Below, one piece after another: positions 1-8,390 of a stretch of DNA of 64,000 nt (within the stretch, counting starts at the first letter, position 1; every line of letters begins with the position of its first letter). Where the stretch lies: the NCBI RefSeq assembly GCF_000745345.1, contig NZ_JQNR01000005.1, positions 3,720,001 to 3,784,000 on the forward strand, read 5' to 3'. Below the pieces are notes generated by a model. The model was not told the origin of the DNA, searched no databases, and saw only the letters and a list, made by a program, of their open reading frames with translations. The translations under genes and the position numbers were made by a program. This stretch comes from Actinacidiphila yeochonensis CN732. GTDB lineage: Bacteria > Actinomycetota > Actinomycetes > Streptomycetales > Streptomycetaceae.

Positions 1-3000
1 CTGCGCGAGGCGCTCGCCTCGCGCGTCGTCGTCGCCGACGGCGCCATGGGCACCATGCTCCAGGCACAGGACCCCACGCTGGACGACTTCCAGCAGCTCG
101 AAGGGTGCAACGAGGTCCTCAACGTCACCCGCCCGGACATCGTGCGCTCCGTCCACGAGGCGTACTTCCAGGCCGGCGTGGACTGCGTGGAGACCAACAC
201 CTTCGGCGCCAACCACTCCGCCATGGGCGAGTACGGCATCACCGACCGCATCGGGGAGCTGTCCGAGGCCGGCGCCCGGCTGGCCCGCGAGGTCGCCGAC
301 GGCTTCGCCGCCGACGGCCGCCGCCGCTGGGTGCTCGGCTCCATCGGCCCGGGCACGAAGCTGCCCACCCTCGGCCACACCACCTACGCCACGCTGCGCG
401 ACGGCTACGAGGCCAACGCGGCCGGCCTGATCGCCGGCGGCGCCGACGCCCTGGTCGTCGAGACGATGCAGGACCTGCTCCAGGTCAAGGCCGCCCTCGT
501 CGGCTCCCGCCGGGCGATGGCCGCCGCGGGCGTGCAGGTGCCGCTGATCTGCTCGGTCGCCGTGGAGACCACCGGCACGATGCTGCTCGGCTCCGAGATC
601 GGCGCCGCGCTGACCGCCCTGGAGCCGCTGGGGATCGACCTGATCGGCCTGAACTGCTCCACGGGCCCGGCCGAGATGAGCGAGCACCTGCGCTACCTCG
701 CCCGGCACTCCCGCATCCCGCTGACCTGCATGCCCAACGCCGGCCTGCCGGTCCTCACCAAGGACGGCGCCCACTACCCGCTGTCGCCCAGCGAACTGGC
801 CGACGCCCACGAGGTGTTCGCCCAGGAGTACGGGCTGTCCCTGGTCGGCGGCTGCTGCGGCACCACGCCGGAGCACCTGCGCCAGCTGGTCGAGCGGATC
901 GGCGGCCACGACCTCACCCCGCGCAACCCGCGCCCCGAGGCCGGCGCCGCGTCGCTCTACCAGACCGTGCCCTTCCGGCAGGACACCACGTACCTGGCGA
1001 TCGGCGAGCGCACCAACGCCAACGGCTCCAAGAAGTTCCGCGAGGCCATGCTGGAGGGCCGGTGGGAGGACTGCGTGGAGATGGCGCGCGACCAGATCCG
1101 CGAGGGGGCCCACCTGCTCGACCTGTGCGTCGACTACGTGGGCCGGGACGGCGCCGCCGACATGGCGGAGATCGCCGGCCGGCTCGCCACCGCCTCGACG
1201 CTGCCGATCGTGCTGGACTCCACCGAGGTCGACGTCCTCCAGGCCGGCCTGGAGAAGCTCGGCGGCCGCGCGGTGCTCAACTCCGTCAACTACGAGGACG
1301 GCGACGGCCCGGATTCCCGGTTCGCCCGCGTCACGCGGCTGGCCCAGGAGCACGGCGCCGCGCTGATCGCGCTGACCATCGACGAGGAGGGGCAGGCCCG
1401 CACCGTCGAGAAGAAGGTCGAGATCGCCGAGCGGCTGATCGACGACCTCACCGGCAACTGGGGCATCCTCGAGTCCGACATCCTCATCGACTGCCTCACC
1501 TTCACCATCTGCACCGGCCAGGAGGAGTCCCGCAAGGACGGCGTGGCCACCATCGAGGCCATCCGCGAACTCAAGCGCCGCCACCCCGAGGTACAGACCA
1601 CCCTCGGCCTGTCCAACATCTCCTTCGGCCTCAACCCGGCCGCCCGCGTGGTCCTCAACTCCGTCTTCCTGGACGAGTGCGTGAAGGCCGGCCTGGACTC
1701 GGCGATCGTGCACGCCTCCAAGATCCTGCCGATCGCCCGCCTTGAGGAGGAGCAGGCCAAGGCCGCGCTCGACCTGATCTACGACCGGCGCGCCGAGGGC
1801 TACGACCCGCTCCAGCGGCTGATGGAGCTCTTCGAGGGCGTCAGCACCTCCTCGATGAAGGCCGGCAAGGCCGAGGAGCTGGCCGCGCTGCCGCTGGACG
1901 AGCGCCTCAAGCGCCGCATCATCGACGGCGAGAAGAACGGCCTCACCGACGACCTCGACGCGGCGCTGGCCGAGCGGCCCGCCCTGGAGATCGTCAACGA
2001 GACGCTGCTGGACGGCATGAAGGTGGTCGGCGAGCTGTTCGGCTCCGGCCAGATGCAGCTGCCGTTCGTGCTCCAGTCCGCCGAGGTGATGAAGACCGCG
2101 GTGGCCTACCTGGAGCCGCACATGGAGCGGAGCGACGACACCGGCGGCAAGGGCACCATCGTGCTGGCCACCGTGCGCGGCGACGTCCACGACATCGGCA
2201 AGAACCTCGTCGACATCATCCTGTCCAACAACGGCTACAACGTCGTCAACCTGGGCATCAAGCAGCCCGTCTCGGCGATCCTGGAGGCGGCGCAGGAGCA
2301 GAAGGCCGACGTCATCGGGATGTCCGGGCTGCTGGTGAAGTCCACGGTGATCATGAAGGAGAACCTGGAGGAGCTCAACCAGCGCGGCCTGGCCGCCGAG
2401 TACCCGGTGATCCTCGGCGGCGCCGCCCTCACCCGCGCCTACGTCGAGCAGGACCTGCACGAGATCTACCAGGGCGAGGTCCGCTACGCCCGGGACGCCT
2501 TCGAGGGACTGCGGCTGATGGACGCCCTGATCGGCGTCAAGCGCGGCGTGCCCGGCGCCGCCCTGCCCGAGCTGAAGGCCCGTCGGGTGGCCCGCCGGGA
2601 GCAGCCCGAGCAGGAGCCGGACGCCGCGCTCGGCCAGGTCCGCTCCGACGTCGCCACCGACAACCCGGTGCCCACCCCGCCGTTCTGGGGCAGCCGGGTC
2701 GTCAAGGGCATCCAGCTCGCCGACTACGCCTCCTGGCTGGACGAGGGCGCCCTCTTCAAGGGCCAGTGGGGCCTGAAGCAGTCCCGGGTGGGCGGGCCCA
2801 GCTACGAGGAGCTGGTGGAGACCGAGGGCAGGCCGCGGCTGCGCGGGCTGCTGACCCGCCTCCAGTCCGAGGGCCTGCTGGAAGCCGCCGTCACCTACGG
2901 CTACTTCCCGTGCGTCTCCAAGGGCGACGACCTGATCGTCCTGCACGAGGACGGCACCGAGCGCACCCGCTTCACCTTCCCCCGGCAGCGCCGGGGCCGG

Positions 3001-3459
3001 CGGCTGTGCCTGGCCGACTTCTTCCGGCCCGAGGAGTCCGGCGAGACCGACGTCGTCGGCTTCCAGGTGGTCACCGTCGGCAACCGGATCTCCGACGCGG
3101 CCAACGAGCTGTTCGCCAGCGACTCCTACCGCGACTACCTGGAGCTGCACGGCCTGTCCGTCCAGCTCGCCGAGGCGCTGGCCGAGTACTGGCACGCCCG
3201 GGTCCGCGGCGAGCTCGGCTTCTCAGGCGAGGACCCCTCGGACGTCGAGGACATGTTCCAGCTGAAGTACCGCGGCGCCCGCTTCTCGCTGGGCTACGGC
3301 GCCTGCCCCGACCTGGAGGACCGGGCGAAGATCGCCGACCTCCTGGAGCCGGAGCGGATCGGGGTGAAGCTCTCCGAGGAGTTCCAGCTCCACCCGGAGC
3401 AGTCCACGGACGCCATCGTCATCCACCACCCGGAGGCGAAGTACTTCAACGCCCGCTGA
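1..3459 (+). CDS. metH: Cobalamin-dependent methionine synthase MetH (5' partial)
   Basis: Transfers a methyl group from methyltetrahydrofolate to homocysteine through enzyme-bound cobalamin, in the cytoplasm. The reading frame is open from base 1, so the start codon lies outside the window; 1152 residues are present and I infer only about 20 are missing. Domains in order: homocysteine-binding barrel with zinc ligands Cys219, Cys285 and Cys286 (NCSTGP and GGCCGTTPEHL); pterin-binding domain (about 320-620, with GERTNANGSKKF and GLSNISFGLN); cap and B12-binding domains with the axial histidine His730 in GDVHDIGKN; and a C-terminal AdoMet reactivation domain (YGYFPC near 965). It is the left end of a block syntenic with mycobacteria. 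Any B12 riboswitch would lie upstream of the window. Confidence 0.97.
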   Translation: MREALASRVVVADGAMGTMLQAQDPTLDDFQQLEGCNEVLNVTRPDIVRSVHEAYFQAGVDCVETNTFGANHSAMGEYGITDRIGELSEAGARLAREVADGFAADGRRRWVLGSIGPGTKLPTLGHTTYATLRDGYEANAAGLIAGGADALVVETMQDLLQVKAALVGSRRAMAAAGVQVPLICSVAVETTGTMLLGSEIGAALTALEPLGIDLIGLNCSTGPAEMSEHLRYLARHSRIPLTCMPNAGLPVLTKDGAHYPLSPSELADAHEVFAQEYGLSLVGGCCGTTPEHLRQLVERIGGHDLTPRNPRPEAGAASLYQTVPFRQDTTYLAIGERTNANGSKKFREAMLEGRWEDCVEMARDQIREGAHLLDLCVDYVGRDGAADMAEIAGRLATASTLPIVLDSTEVDVLQAGLEKLGGRAVLNSVNYEDGDGPDSRFARVTRLAQEHGAALIALTIDEEGQARTVEKKVEIAERLIDDLTGNWGILESDILIDCLTFTICTGQEESRKDGVATIEAIRELKRRHPEVQTTLGLSNISFGLNPAARVVLNSVFLDECVKAGLDSAIVHASKILPIARLEEEQAKAALDLIYDRRAEGYDPLQRLMELFEGVSTSSMKAGKAEELAALPLDERLKRRIIDGEKNGLTDDLDAALAERPALEIVNETLLDGMKVVGELFGSGQMQLPFVLQSAEVMKTAVAYLEPHMERSDDTGGKGTIVLATVRGDVHDIGKNLVDIILSNNGYNVVNLGIKQPVSAILEAAQEQKADVIGMSGLLVKSTVIMKENLEELNQRGLAAEYPVILGGAALTRAYVEQDLHEIYQGEVRYARDAFEGLRLMDALIGVKRGVPGAALPELKARRVARREQPEQEPDAALGQVRSDVATDNPVPTPPFWGSRVVKGIQLADYASWLDEGALFKGQWGLKQSRVGGPSYEELVETEGRPRLRGLLTRLQSEGLLEAAVTYGYFPCVSKGDDLIVLHEDGTERTRFTFPRQRRGRRLCLADFFRPEESGETDVVGFQVVTVGNRISDAANELFASDSYRDYLELHGLSVQLAEALAEYWHARVRGELGFSGEDPSDVEDMFQLKYRGARFSLGYGACPDLEDRAKIADLLEPERIGVKLSEEFQLHPEQSTDAIVIHHPEAKYFNAR

Positions 3460-3612
3460 CCCGGCCACCCGCCGACGACCTGGCAACCGACGGGCAACGC
3501 CCGCCGACCTGGCCCCCGGCCGCCGGGCCGCCGGTGCGGGCGCCGGCCGGACACCTCCCCGCGGCCACCGGGCGGCCGTGGGCGGCCCGACGTAGACTGG
3601 ACGATCCGGCGG

Positions 3613-3658
3613 AGGCCGGTCGCCGTCCCGCGGTCCAGCGGGGCGCGGCGACCGGCCT
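3613..3658 (+). terminator. Hairpin after metH
   Basis: A perfect 13-bp inverted repeat, AGGCCGGTCGCCG (3613-3625) with its complement at 3646-3658, encloses a 20-nt loop. It lies between the metH stop and the HAD gene start and most likely ends metH transcription. There is no long T tract, which is usual in Streptomyces. Confidence 0.6.
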
Positions 3659-3690
3659 TCGTGTCCCCCTGGAGCCGAGGAGTGGGGCCC

Positions 3691-4395
3691 ATGACCAGTA
3701 GCGTTCCCGCGGTCGACACCGTCACGGCCCAGGGCGGCACGCCCTGGGCCGTCCTGCTGGACCTGGACGGCACCCTCGTGGACACGGAGGGCCTGTGGTG
3801 GGCGGCGGAGTCCGAGGTGTTCGCGGCGCTGGGCCACGTGCTGGACGAGGCGCACCGCGCGGTGGTGGTCGGCGGCCCGATGGCCCGCAGCATCGGGCAC
3901 CTCATCGAGGCCACCGGTGTCAGGGCCACCCTCGGGGAGCTCAGCGCCGCCGTCAACAGCACCTTCGAGCGGCTGCTGGAACGCGCGGGCGCCCCCCTCA
4001 TGCCCGGAGCGCTGCGGCTGTTGGGCGACCTCACCGCCCACGGCGTGCCCACCGCCCTGGTGTCCGCGTCCCACCGGCGCACCATCGACGCCATGCTGCG
4101 CACCCTGGGCCGCGAGCACTTCGCGTTCACCCTGGCCGGCGACGAGATCGCCCGCACCAAACCGCACCCGGACCCCTACCTGCTGGCCGCCGCCCGGCTC
4201 GGCGCCGACCCGGCGCACTGCGTGGTCGTCGAGGACACCGCCACCGGCGTGGCCTCCGCCGAGGCGGCCGGCTGCCAGGTCGTCGCGGTGCCGTCCGTGG
4301 TGCCGATCCCGCCCGCGCCGGGCCGGACCGTGGTGCGCTCGCTGGAGGAGCTGACCGTGCCGTTCCTCCGCGCTGTGAACACGCGCCTTCACTGA
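3691..4395 (+). CDS. HAD-superfamily hydrolase (phosphatase/phosphomutase-like)
   Basis: A 234-residue haloacid-dehalogenase-type hydrolase. Motif I is DLDGTLVD near residues 24-31, where the first Asp would be the nucleophile. The motif III lysine and motif IV acid region read ARTKPHPDPYLL and VVVEDTATG. The helical cap between motifs I and II resembles beta-phosphoglucomutase-like subfamily members. The ATG at 3691 is preferred over the in-frame GTG at 3661 because GAGGAG precedes it by about 10 nt. The substrate cannot be read from the sequence. A strong terminator follows, so it is probably monocistronic. Confidence 0.88.
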   Translation: MTSSVPAVDTVTAQGGTPWAVLLDLDGTLVDTEGLWWAAESEVFAALGHVLDEAHRAVVVGGPMARSIGHLIEATGVRATLGELSAAVNSTFERLLERAGAPLMPGALRLLGDLTAHGVPTALVSASHRRTIDAMLRTLGREHFAFTLAGDEIARTKPHPDPYLLAAARLGADPAHCVVVEDTATGVASAEAAGCQVVAVPSVVPIPPAPGRTVVRSLEELTVPFLRAVNTRLH

Positions 4396-4406
4396 GCGTG
4401 TGGTCG

Positions 4407-4438
4407 AAGACGCCCGCCGGCCGCCCGGCGGGCGTCTT
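4407..4438 (+). terminator. Terminator after the HAD gene
   Basis: A perfect 14-bp stem has its left arm at 4407-4420 (AAGACGCCCGCCGG) and right arm at 4425-4438, with a CCGC tetraloop. The right arm ends in CTTT. This is a classic intrinsic terminator just after the HAD stop codon. Confidence 0.88.
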
Positions 4439-4680
4439 TGGCCTCCCGTTGGTGCTGGGGCAGGGCAATGTCGGTATCGTCGCCCGAGCGTGCCCCACCG
4501 GATGTGCTGGAATACCGGCGGCAGGCCGCATCAGGACGCCCCGGTGGCCCGCGCCCCCACACGTCCGCCCTGCCCACCGCCGAGGCCCCCGGCCCGGGTG
4601 CGCGGGCGGTTCGTCCACGGCGCCGACCGGCCGCGCGGGCACCGCACCACAGGTACACGGGCAAGAGGAGAACGACCACG

Positions 4681-6276
4681 ATGAACCGCAAGCTTCTGGT
4701 GCTGCCCGCCCTGCTGGGCGCGCTGGCACCCGTCGTCACCGGGTGCGGCAGCTCCGGAGGAGGGAGCGGCGGTGGCAAGCCCATCGTCGTCGGCAGCACC
4801 GACAGCATCGAGCTGAACAAGGACAACCCGGCGCCGCTCGACCCCGCCGCGGAGTACGACGCCGACACCTGGCAGGTCTTCTACAACACCTTCCAGGAGC
4901 TGCTCGCCTACCCGCGCGGCAGCACCACCCCCTCCCCGGACGCGGCCAAGGAGTGCCACTACGCGGACAGTTCGGGCCTGGTGTACCAGTGCACGCTGCG
5001 CAGCGGCATGGAGTTCTCCAACGGGCACCCGATGACCTCCCAGGACGTCAAGTTCTCCGTGGAGCGGGTCATCTCGCTGAAGGCGACGGCCGGCCCCTCC
5101 TCGCTGCTCTCCGACGTCAAGTCCGTCGAGACGCCCAGCGCCAGCGTGGTGGTCTTCCACCTCAAGGCGGCCGACGCCACCTTCCCGGCCAAGCTGGCCA
5201 CGCCCGCCGCCGCGATCGTGGACCACCAGGTCTACTCGGCGACGAAGACGCTCACCGGCTGGCGGGTCGTCGGCTCCGGGCCCTACGTCCTCAACTCCTA
5301 CTCCCAGGACAAGCAGGCCGTCTTCACCAAGAACCCGCACTACAAGGGCATATACAAGATCAACAACAGTGCGGTCACGATGAAGCTCTACGGGGACTCC
5401 AACAAGATGGAGGACGCGCTCAAGAGCGGCCAGCTGGACGTGATGACCCGTGAGCTGGCGCCGGACCAGATCCAGGCCCTCCAGGACAACCCCCCCAGCG
5501 GCGTCAAGCTCACCCAGGTGGCCGGCGGCGAGTCCCGCTACCTCTTCCTCAACACCAAGGACGGCTCGCTCAAGAACCTCGCGGTGCGCCAGGCGATCGC
5601 CCAGCTCATCGACCGTCAGGAGATCACCCGCGACATCTACAAGCGCACCGACGTGCCGCTGTACTCGATCGTCCCGCAGGGCACCACCGCGCACGTCAAC
5701 TCGTTCTTCGACAAGTACGGCGATCCCAGCACCAGCAAGGCCCGCTCGATCCTGCAGAAGGCCGGCTTCACCGACAAGGTGCCGCTGACCATCAACTTCC
5801 GCCGGGACCTGGGTGGTACGGCCTACAAGGCCGAGGCGCAGATGATCGCCAAGCAGCTCGACGCCTCGGGTCTGTTCGACGTCAAGACCGAGGCCGAGCA
5901 GTGGAACGTCTTCCTCCAGGCCGCCGCCGCGGGCAAGTACCAGGTGTTCGCGGTCGACTGGCTTCCCGACTTCCCCGACCCGGACAACTACGTCGCGCCG
6001 TTCCTGGACAAGGAAACGTTTATTCCGCTGCCCTACCAGAACAAGGAGATCCAGGACACGATCCTGCCGGAGACCCGTCAGGAGGCCGCGCGCAGCGCGA
6101 CCGCCGACGCGTTCGAGCGGGCGCAGCAGATCGTCGCCGACGACGTGCCGATGATCCCGCTGTGGCAGGGCAACCAGTACATCGTGTCCCGCTCCGACAT
6201 CACCGGCGTCGAGTGGGCGCAGAGCAGCACGGGCACCACGCAGTTCTGGGAGCTCGGCCGCGGCGCGTCGGAGTGA
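4681..6276 (+). CDS. ABC transporter substrate-binding lipoprotein (family 5)
   Basis: A 531-residue extracytoplasmic solute-binding protein of the SBP_bac_5 family (oligopeptide, dipeptide, nickel or similar ligands). The N-terminus MNRKLLVLPALLGALAPVVT leads to a lipobox cysteine at residue 22 (VVTGC), followed by a Ser/Gly-rich tether, so it should be a membrane-anchored lipoprotein. Family-typical stretches include EFSNGHPMTSQDVKFSVERV and the C-terminal VDWLPDFPDPDNY. The ATG at 4681 follows AGAGGAGA. No permease or ATPase gene is nearby, so it is an orphan that must borrow a transporter or act as a sensor or chaperone. Confidence 0.92.
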   Translation: MNRKLLVLPALLGALAPVVTGCGSSGGGSGGGKPIVVGSTDSIELNKDNPAPLDPAAEYDADTWQVFYNTFQELLAYPRGSTTPSPDAAKECHYADSSGLVYQCTLRSGMEFSNGHPMTSQDVKFSVERVISLKATAGPSSLLSDVKSVETPSASVVVFHLKAADATFPAKLATPAAAIVDHQVYSATKTLTGWRVVGSGPYVLNSYSQDKQAVFTKNPHYKGIYKINNSAVTMKLYGDSNKMEDALKSGQLDVMTRELAPDQIQALQDNPPSGVKLTQVAGGESRYLFLNTKDGSLKNLAVRQAIAQLIDRQEITRDIYKRTDVPLYSIVPQGTTAHVNSFFDKYGDPSTSKARSILQKAGFTDKVPLTINFRRDLGGTAYKAEAQMIAKQLDASGLFDVKTEAEQWNVFLQAAAAGKYQVFAVDWLPDFPDPDNYVAPFLDKETFIPLPYQNKEIQDTILPETRQEAARSATADAFERAQQIVADDVPMIPLWQGNQYIVSRSDITGVEWAQSSTGTTQFWELGRGASE

Positions 6277-6333
6277 CCTCCGAGCCGGAGTGACGGCCGG
6301 GCCGGAACGACGGTCGCACCGGCCCAGGCGCCC

Positions 6334-6376
6334 GTCCGGCGGCCGGGAGGGGGCTCACCCCGCCCGGCCGCCGGAC
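6334..6376. terminator. Bidirectional terminator between the SBP and response-regulator genes
   Basis: A perfect 14-bp stem, GTCCGGCGGCCGGG (6334-6347) with its complement at 6363-6376, lies in the convergent gap between the plus-strand lipoprotein gene and the minus-strand regulator gene. Confidence 0.65.
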
Positions 6377-6464
6377 CCGGCCCGGCCCGGTCCGCGGCCT
6401 CGCACGGCTGACGGGGGGCCGGGTGGGCGGGTGCCACCCCGTGAACCGGGGCCGAGGGATGCTG

Positions 6465-6510
6465 GGGGCCCGGGAGCCCCGGGAGCCCCGGGAGCCCGGG
6501 GAGCCCGGGG
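6465..6510. repeat. Short CCGGGAGCC-type tandem repeat
   Basis: About four to five imperfect copies of a 9-11 bp unit (core CCCGGGAGCC) run into the 3' end of the response-regulator gene. It is low complexity, and each unit is partly self-complementary, so it may add to termination. Confidence 0.6.
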
Positions 6511-6513
6511 GCG

Positions 6514-7185
6514 TCAGGAGGCGCCGGGCCGCACCAGGCCGCTCTCGTAGGCGTAGACGGCGGCCTGCACCCGGTCCCGCAGCGCGAGCTTCGTCAGCAC
6601 GTGCCCGACGTGCGTCTTGACGGTCGTCTCGCTGACGAACAGCTCGGCGGCGATCTCCGCGTTCGACAGGCCGCGGGCCACCAGCTTCAGCACCTCGACC
6701 TCGCGCTCGGTCAGCGTGTGCAGCGGCTGCGGCACGGTCTCGTCGCCCGACGGCAGCCGGCCCGCGTACTTGTCCAGCAGCCGACGGGTGACGCTCGGCG
6801 CGAGCGTCGCCTCGCCCGCCGCGACCACCCGGATGGCCTGCACCAGCTCCGCGGCGGGGGCGTCCTTGAGCAGGAAGCCGCTCGCGCCGGCCCGCAGCGC
6901 CTCCACCACGTACTCGTCCAGGTCGAAGGTGGTGAGCACCAGCACCTTCGCCGGTCCGGCGCGGTCCGGGCCGGTGATCTGCCGGGTGGCCTCCACCCCG
7001 TCCATCCGCGGCATGCGGATGTCCATGAGCACCACGTCGGGCTGGAGCACCCGCACCTGGTCCAGCGCCTGCTGGCCGTCGCCGGCCTCGCCGACCACGG
7101 CCAGGTCCGGCTCGGCCTCCAGGATCATCCGGAAGCCGGTACGCAGCAGCGGCTGGTCGTCCACCAGCAGCACGCGGATCGCCAC
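6514..7185 (-). CDS. NarL/LuxR-family response regulator
   Basis: A 223-residue two-component response regulator. The receiver domain (1-120) has the acidic pair Asp9/Asp10, phospho-acceptor Asp55 (VLMDIRMP) and a conserved Lys in LLKDAPAAEL. The C-terminal LuxR-type helix-turn-helix (about 155-215) contains LTEREVEVLKLVARGLSNAE. The start is set at the GTG at 7185 because GAGGAG lies 6 nt upstream; an in-frame ATG at 7215 has no such site. It begins 13 nt after the nuclease gene stop, so the two are probably co-transcribed. No sensor kinase gene is adjacent, so its partner is unknown. Confidence 0.9.
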   Translation of the reverse strand: MAIRVLLVDDQPLLRTGFRMILEAEPDLAVVGEAGDGQQALDQVRVLQPDVVLMDIRMPRMDGVEATRQITGPDRAGPAKVLVLTTFDLDEYVVEALRAGASGFLLKDAPAAELVQAIRVVAAGEATLAPSVTRRLLDKYAGRLPSGDETVPQPLHTLTEREVEVLKLVARGLSNAEIAAELFVSETTVKTHVGHVLTKLALRDRVQAAVYAYESGLVRPGAS

Positions 7186-7198
7186 AGGGCACTCCTCC

Positions 7199-8092
7199 TC
7201 ATGAGACCGCACCATTGTCGCCCACCGCCGGCTGCTCCAGGCCGCCTACGGGGAGCGGGTAGGGCGGGGGAGTGCCGCCGAACTCCGGGCACAGCGCCTG
7301 GTGGTCGCACCAGCCGCACAGCGGGGTGCGCCGGGGCAGCCACTCCCCGGACTCGGTGGCCTCCCGGATGGCCTGCCACAGCGCCAGCAGCCGCCGCTCC
7401 GTCAGCCGCAGGTCCGCCTCCGTCGGGTCGTACGTCCGGACGTCGCCGCTGCCGAGGTAGACCAGCTGGAGCCGGCGCGGCACCAGCCCGCGCAGCCGCC
7501 ACAGCACCAGCGCGTAGAACCTCATCTGGAAGAGCGGCTCGTCCGCGTACTCCGGGCGCGGTGCCTTGCCGGTCTTGTAGTCCACCACCCGCAGGTCGCC
7601 GGTGGCCGGTGCGACGTCCAGCCGGTCCACGTAGCCGCGCAGGGTCAGCCCGGACTCCAGCACCGTCTCCACGTACAGCTCGCGCTCGGCCGGCTCCAGG
7701 CGGGTGGGGTCCTCCAGCGTGAACCAGCGCTCGACCAGCTGCTCGGCCCCGGCCAGCCACTCCGCCAGCGCCCCCGCGGAGGCCGCCCCCTCGGCGGCCT
7801 CGAAGAGGCCGGCCAGCTCCGGGCGGGCCGCCAGCAGCCGCTCCCACTCCACCGGGACCAGCGCGCGGGCCCGCTCGGCGGTGCGCTCGGCGGCCGGCAC
7901 GTCGAAGAGCCGCTCCAGCACGGCGTGCACCACCGTGCCGCGGGTGGCGGCCGGGCTCGGCTTCTCCGGCACCCGGTCGATCACCCGCAGCCGGTACAGC
8001 AGCGGGCAGCGCATGAAGTCGGCCGCGCGTGACGGAGACAGCGACTCCGGCGGGCGCGGCGGGCGGGACGGGCGTGGTGCGGGGATCCCCAT
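7199..8092 (-). CDS. RecB-family PD-(D/E)XK exonuclease
   Basis: A 297-residue RecB-like nuclease (Cas4/RecB PD-(D/E)XK superfamily). N-terminal SPSRAADFMRCPLLYRLR and GTVVHAVLERLF are the usual family motifs. The core catalytic strand reads VAPATGDLRVVDYKTGK, giving the Asp and Asp-Tyr-Lys active site. A C-terminal cluster (CGWCDHQALCPEF) supplies cysteines that in relatives bind an Fe-S cluster. The ATG at 8092 is chosen because a TAGGGT -10 element lies 8 nt upstream and there is no Shine-Dalgarno, consistent with a leaderless mRNA. The mycobacterial counterpart occupies the same place next to trmI. Its promoter matches the DNA-damage RecA-NDp motif. Confidence 0.9.
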   Translation of the reverse strand: MGIPAPRPSRPPRPPESLSPSRAADFMRCPLLYRLRVIDRVPEKPSPAATRGTVVHAVLERLFDVPAAERTAERARALVPVEWERLLAARPELAGLFEAAEGAASAGALAEWLAGAEQLVERWFTLEDPTRLEPAERELYVETVLESGLTLRGYVDRLDVAPATGDLRVVDYKTGKAPRPEYADEPLFQMRFYALVLWRLRGLVPRRLQLVYLGSGDVRTYDPTEADLRLTERRLLALWQAIREATESGEWLPRRTPLCGWCDHQALCPEFGGTPPPYPLPVGGLEQPAVGDNGAVS

Positions 8093-8100
8093 GGGACCAG

Positions 8101-8123
8101 ACCCTACGGCCTGCCACCGACAG
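8101..8123 (-). promoter_or_regulatory. RecA-NDp-like (PafBC-type) promoter of the RecB-like gene
   Basis: On the minus strand the sequence reads CTGTCGGTG, then exactly 8 nt, then TAGGGT. It matches the actinobacterial LexA-independent damage promoter TTGTCRGTG-N8-TANNNT at every defined base except the first. The ATG follows 8 nt after the -10. Confidence 0.75.
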
Positions 8124-8390
8124 CGGACCCGGACCCGGCCCGCCGGTCCTGCCCGGCGGCCGTCCCGGAACCGGCCTCGGCCCCGCCCGGCAGCCGTCCC
8201 GGAGCCGGCCTTGGCCCCGCCCGGCAGCGGCCCCGGACCCGGCCCGCCGCCCCGCCCGGCGGCCGTTCCCGCCGGTCGCGCCGCGCTCCCGGCGGTGTGC
8301 CGGTGTGCGGCGCCGGGCAGGGCAATAGCATGGGGGTGACGGCCCTCGTGCCGCATGATCATGCGAGGACCGTGGCCAGAAGGGGAACAC
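8124..8390. other. Divergent intergenic region with 34-bp tandem repeat
   Basis: This gap separates the divergent nuclease and site-2 protease genes. It holds two adjacent 34-bp copies at 8173-8206 and 8207-8240 (starting GGCCTCGGCCCCGCC and GGCCTTGGCCCCGCC), plus a degenerate shorter copy upstream and a related downstream segment. No gene is credible here. The promoter of the protease gene is probably near 8320-8375. Confidence 0.5.

Noticed and set aside
2766..3701. Long Arg/Pro-rich ORF overlapping the end of metH
   Set aside because: It is a shadow frame of high-GC metH coding sequence with no family features.
8130..8280. Pro/Ala-rich ORFs in the RecB-protease gap
   Set aside because: All are produced by the 34-bp GC-rich repeat and have no start signals.
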